DNA of 64,000 bases from Rosa chinensis. Its lineage: Eukaryota > Streptophyta > Magnoliopsida > Rosales > Rosaceae. The DNA lies in the NCBI RefSeq assembly GCF_002994745.2, contig NC_037092.1:88636398-88700397 (forward strand), written 5' to 3'. Numbering within the stretch: the first letter of the stretch is position 1; every line of letters begins with the position of its first letter. This document shows, piece after piece, positions 61,460 through 64,000 of the stretch. Both the position numbers and the translations under genes were made by a program. A model generated the notes under the pieces. It saw only the letters and a list, made by a program, of their open reading frames with translations, was not told where the DNA came from and did no database searches.

Positions 61460-62854
61460 ATGGAATCTCCTCCAAAACCACTTCCAGACCTCCCGATCAC
61501 CACCACCACAACCACCACTCCAAACCCAAAGAAGCTCACTCTCATCCCTCTCATTTTCCTCATCTACTTCGAAGTCGCCGGCGGCCCGTATGGCGAAGAG
61601 CCAGCAGTTCAAGCCGCCGGCCCCCTTCTCGCCATTCTCGGCTTCCTCATCTTCCCTTTCATCTGGAGTGTCCCCGAGGCTCTCATCACCGCCGAGCTCT
61701 CCACCACCTTCCCCGGCAACGGCGGCTTTGTCATCTGGGCCGACCGGGCTTTCGGGCCTTTCTGGGGATCACTAATGGGCACCTGGAAGTTCCTCAGCGG
61801 CGTCATCAACATTGCTGCATTCCCAGTTCTATGTATAGATTACATGGAGAAGGTAATCCCTGCTCTTGAATCAGGGTGGCCTAGGTACCTTGCTGTGGGT
61901 GTTTCAACTCTGTTTCTTTCGTTTCTCAACTTTACTGGCTTAGCTATTGTGGGATATGTTGCTGTTGTTCTTGGTCTTGTTTCGCTTTCGCCTTTTATAG
62001 TCATGTCTTTGATCGCCATACCGAAGATTAAACCCCATAGGTGGTTGAGTTTGGGGCAGAAGGGTGTGAAGAAAGATTGGAACTTGTTCTTCAACACCCT
62101 GTTTTGGAACTTAAACTTTTGGGATAATGTTAGTACTTTGGCAGGAGAAGTAGAAAAGCCTCGGAAAACTTTTCCCAAGGCTCTTTTTGTGGCTGTCATA
62201 TTCACTTGCATGGCTTATTTGGTCCCTCTTTTCGCTGTCATTGGATCGGTCAATGTGGATCAGAGGAAATGGGAATCCGGGTTTCATGCTGAGGCTGCTG
62301 AAATCATTGCTGGCAAGTGGTTGAAGTACTGGATTGAAGTTGGTGCTGTGTTGTCTGGTATTGGTCTTTTTGAAGCTCAACTAAGCAGCAGTGCTTACCA
62401 AGTTCTTGGTATGGCAGACATAGGATTCTTGCCTAGGTTTTTCGCGGTTCGATCCAAGAGGTTTGATACCCCATGGGTTGGAATTTTGATTTCCACACTG
62501 ATCACTCTTGGAGTTTCCTACATGAATTTTACAGATATAATTTCATCTGCAAATTTCTTGTATAGTTTGGGAATGTTATTGGAGTTTGCGTCTTTCATTT
62601 GGTTGAGGAGGAAGATGCCAACATTGAAGAGGCCTTATCGAGTTCCGATGAAGCTGCCAGGTTTGGTGATCATGTGTTTGATTCCATCTGGGTTTTTGAT
62701 TTTTGTGATGGCTATTGCTACCAAGACGGTGTATTTGGTTAGTGCTATAATGAGCGTGGCTGGAATTGGATGGTTCTTTTTGATGAAATATTGCAAGGCA
62801 AAGAAGTTGTTCAAGTTCAGTGCTATTGAAATTGAAGATATTGAAGAAGAATGA
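61460..62854 (+). CDS. polyamine uptake transporter (PUT/LAT, amino acid-polyamine-organocation family), 464 aa
   Basis: Single exon from ATG 61460 to TGA 62852-62854. About twelve membrane helices in the APC fold. The first holds [10 protein letters not shown], the unwound helix 1 segment typical of plant polyamine/H+ symporters. Other signature blocks are [35 protein letters not shown] and [17 protein letters not shown]. The Thr-rich N-terminus and acidic C-terminus (EIEDIEEE) are cytosolic. It resembles Arabidopsis At3g13620 (PUT4) most, from memory. Members import putrescine, spermidine and paraquat across the plasma membrane or endomembranes. The intronless structure is normal for the family. 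Confidence 0.94.
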   Translation: MESPPKPLPDLPITTTTTTTPNPKKLTLIPLIFLIYFEVAGGPYGEEPAVQAAGPLLAILGFLIFPFIWSVPEALITAELSTTFPGNGGFVIWADRAFGPFWGSLMGTWKFLSGVINIAAFPVLCIDYMEKVIPALESGWPRYLAVGVSTLFLSFLNFTGLAIVGYVAVVLGLVSLSPFIVMSLIAIPKIKPHRWLSLGQKGVKKDWNLFFNTLFWNLNFWDNVSTLAGEVEKPRKTFPKALFVAVIFTCMAYLVPLFAVIGSVNVDQRKWESGFHAEAAEIIAGKWLKYWIEVGAVLSGIGLFEAQLSSSAYQVLGMADIGFLPRFFAVRSKRFDTPWVGILISTLITLGVSYMNFTDIISSANFLYSLGMLLEFASFIWLRRKMPTLKRPYRVPMKLPGLVIMCLIPSGFLIFVMAIATKTVYLVSAIMSVAGIGWFFLMKYCKAKKLFKFSAIEIEDIEEE

Positions 62855-63401
62855 CCAAGAAACTGTGTGGTTAATGTTGGAGTTGTAGAAGGATGGTTGG
62901 ATAGTTCTCCTGGCATAACATTTAACACAGCTGCAAGAAACAGTTTTAGGTGCCTTATTTCTGGCTGTGCCTCTTAAATCTTAGTTGCTACATATAGGCT
63001 CATCCTTTGTAATTAAGAAAAAGTTATTTTGCCTACACCTTGGCCATTTTACTATTCCTAATGTTGTTCCATAGATCACTATACAAGTGAACTTTGTTCA
63101 GAACTAGATGTGGTATGTTTGAATCTAACAGCTTCCACAATCAAAATAAATCTTGAAAATACAAAACAAGATGTTCTAACCATACCAGCTGGAATTGCAG
63201 AGGAAATTACCCCCTGTGAAGTTCAATTTAAAAATCTGCTTAATTCAAAATCAAAGACCACTTCTTAATATTACTACACCAATAATATGCAGTACTTAAA
63301 AACTATTTATCGGCCGGTCAGTGCTTAACACCTAGGAACAATTTGAACATTTAGATGAAATCGTAAAAAATTTGAAAACTACAGCTTCTACACACTTCCA
63401 A
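62855..63401. other. 3' flank of the polyamine transporter gene
   Basis: Probable 3' UTR, then AT-rich sequence without a gene. Confidence 0.5.
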
Positions 63402-63606
63402 TTGAAACTACTTACCATCTGAAACTAGGAAGACAGAGAATGAACTTACCTAAACACACTACCATTTGAAACTACATACCATCTGAAACTAGGAAAACAG
63501 AGAATAATAAACTTACCTAAACACACTACCAATTGAAAGTTTGAAACTACATACCATCTGAAACTAGGAAAACAGAGTATGAACTTACCTAAACTGAAAA
63601 TCAATT
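63402..63606. repeat. three-copy tandem repeat, 64-75 bp units
   Basis: Units starting ttgaaact at 63402, 63466 and 63541 share ccatctgaaactaggaa and acttacctaaac. A decayed partial unit may follow to about 63632. Confidence 0.85.
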
Positions 63607-63825
63607 TTACCAACTGATACTAGGGAACGGAGAGGCTCTTTCCTAAGTTCAAAAGTAAAGAAAATTATTCCTAATCACAACCTGAAATGCTGAAGATTCT
63701 TAATTATAAGTAGCCAGGTTCTGCTCTTCAGTTTCATTCACTTTCATTCCAATCATCATTCACAAAGCCATCCATTGATATCTCTCTCCTTCTAGCCGTA
63801 AGTATCTCTGTCTGTTTAATCTAGA

Positions 63826-64000
63826 ATGATGGAGGAACCCTTGAAAACCCTCAATCTCATTGACAAGTTAACTGGAGGTGAATTGCGCTGCCCATCAATT
63901 GCTAATTGTAGCAGTAATAGTAGTACCGATCCATTGGAACACCACCGACTACTTTGCCTTGCAGCTTCTTCTTTCACTCTGGATCATTCTTGGTGGCAGT
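63826..64000 (+). CDS. N-terminal part of an unrecognised gene, cut by window edge
   Basis: ATG 63826 (or 63829) opens 58 codons to the window end (MMEEPLKTLNLIDKLTGGEL...). The upstream 100 bp look like a plant 5' UTR (ctctctccttctag). No family could be assigned from this length; Ser/Asn-rich and otherwise featureless. Confidence 0.45.
   Translation, partial: MMEEPLKTLNLIDKLTGGELRCPSIANCSSNSSTDPLEHHRLLCLAASSFTLDHSWWQ

Noticed and set aside
61590..61775. Ser/Pro-rich frame inside the polyamine transporter gene
   Set aside because: A shadow of the GC-rich coding strand; the transporter frame has clear family motifs.
63402..63606. Regular repeats resembling a CRISPR array
   Set aside because: Units are adjacent tandem copies without unique spacers, in a plant nuclear genome.

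Overview
The window is plant nuclear DNA. It has GT-AG introns, chloroplast-targeted products, a plant tRNA-Gly, a polyamine transporter, phytoene synthase and several plant LTR and LINE retroelements. Gene content and intron layout fit a eudicot. A rosid, possibly Rosaceae, is a weak guess that the sequence alone cannot settle.

Left part (1-30.4 kb) is a repeat-rich accessory region built on a tandem cluster of receptor-like protein (RLP) genes on the minus strand. Copy A is cut by the left edge (1-211). Copy B is only a C-terminal remnant (7285-7827), joined head to head to a 5'-truncated DUF538 gene. Copy C is intact (9988-12249). A copia element with identical LTRs (839-7217) sits in the 3' flank of copy B. 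Next come a 1.9-kb deletion derivative of a gypsy element (12728-14640) and a 14.5-kb Tat-lineage gypsy element (14964-29485). Between pol and the 3' LTR the Tat element carries a five-exon antisense gene for a plant-mobile-domain (PMD) protein with its own TATA box. This is the most interesting object in the window. A 5'-truncated LINE with an RNase H domain follows (29621-30344).

Right part (30.9-64 kb) is ordinary euchromatin: a DUF761 micro-protein (+), an F-box/kelch gene (-), a DED1/DDX3-type DEAD-box helicase (-), an ORF1-only half-LINE (-), the PP2A catalytic subunit (+), phytoene synthase (-), a chloroplast PLAT-like membrane protein (-), tRNA-Gly-TCC (+), a polyamine transporter (+) and the start of an unrecognised gene at the right edge. 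Exon boundaries were set by hand from splice sites and reading-frame continuity. All six multi-exon models (the antisense PMD gene included) join without frame breaks.

The genes do not form a pathway. The helicase/PP2A pair looks like an old syntenic pair. The three LTR elements show an age series by LTR divergence (0, about 1 and about 4 percent, counted by eye). All three have broken or missing coding functions, so recent movement must have depended on other copies.
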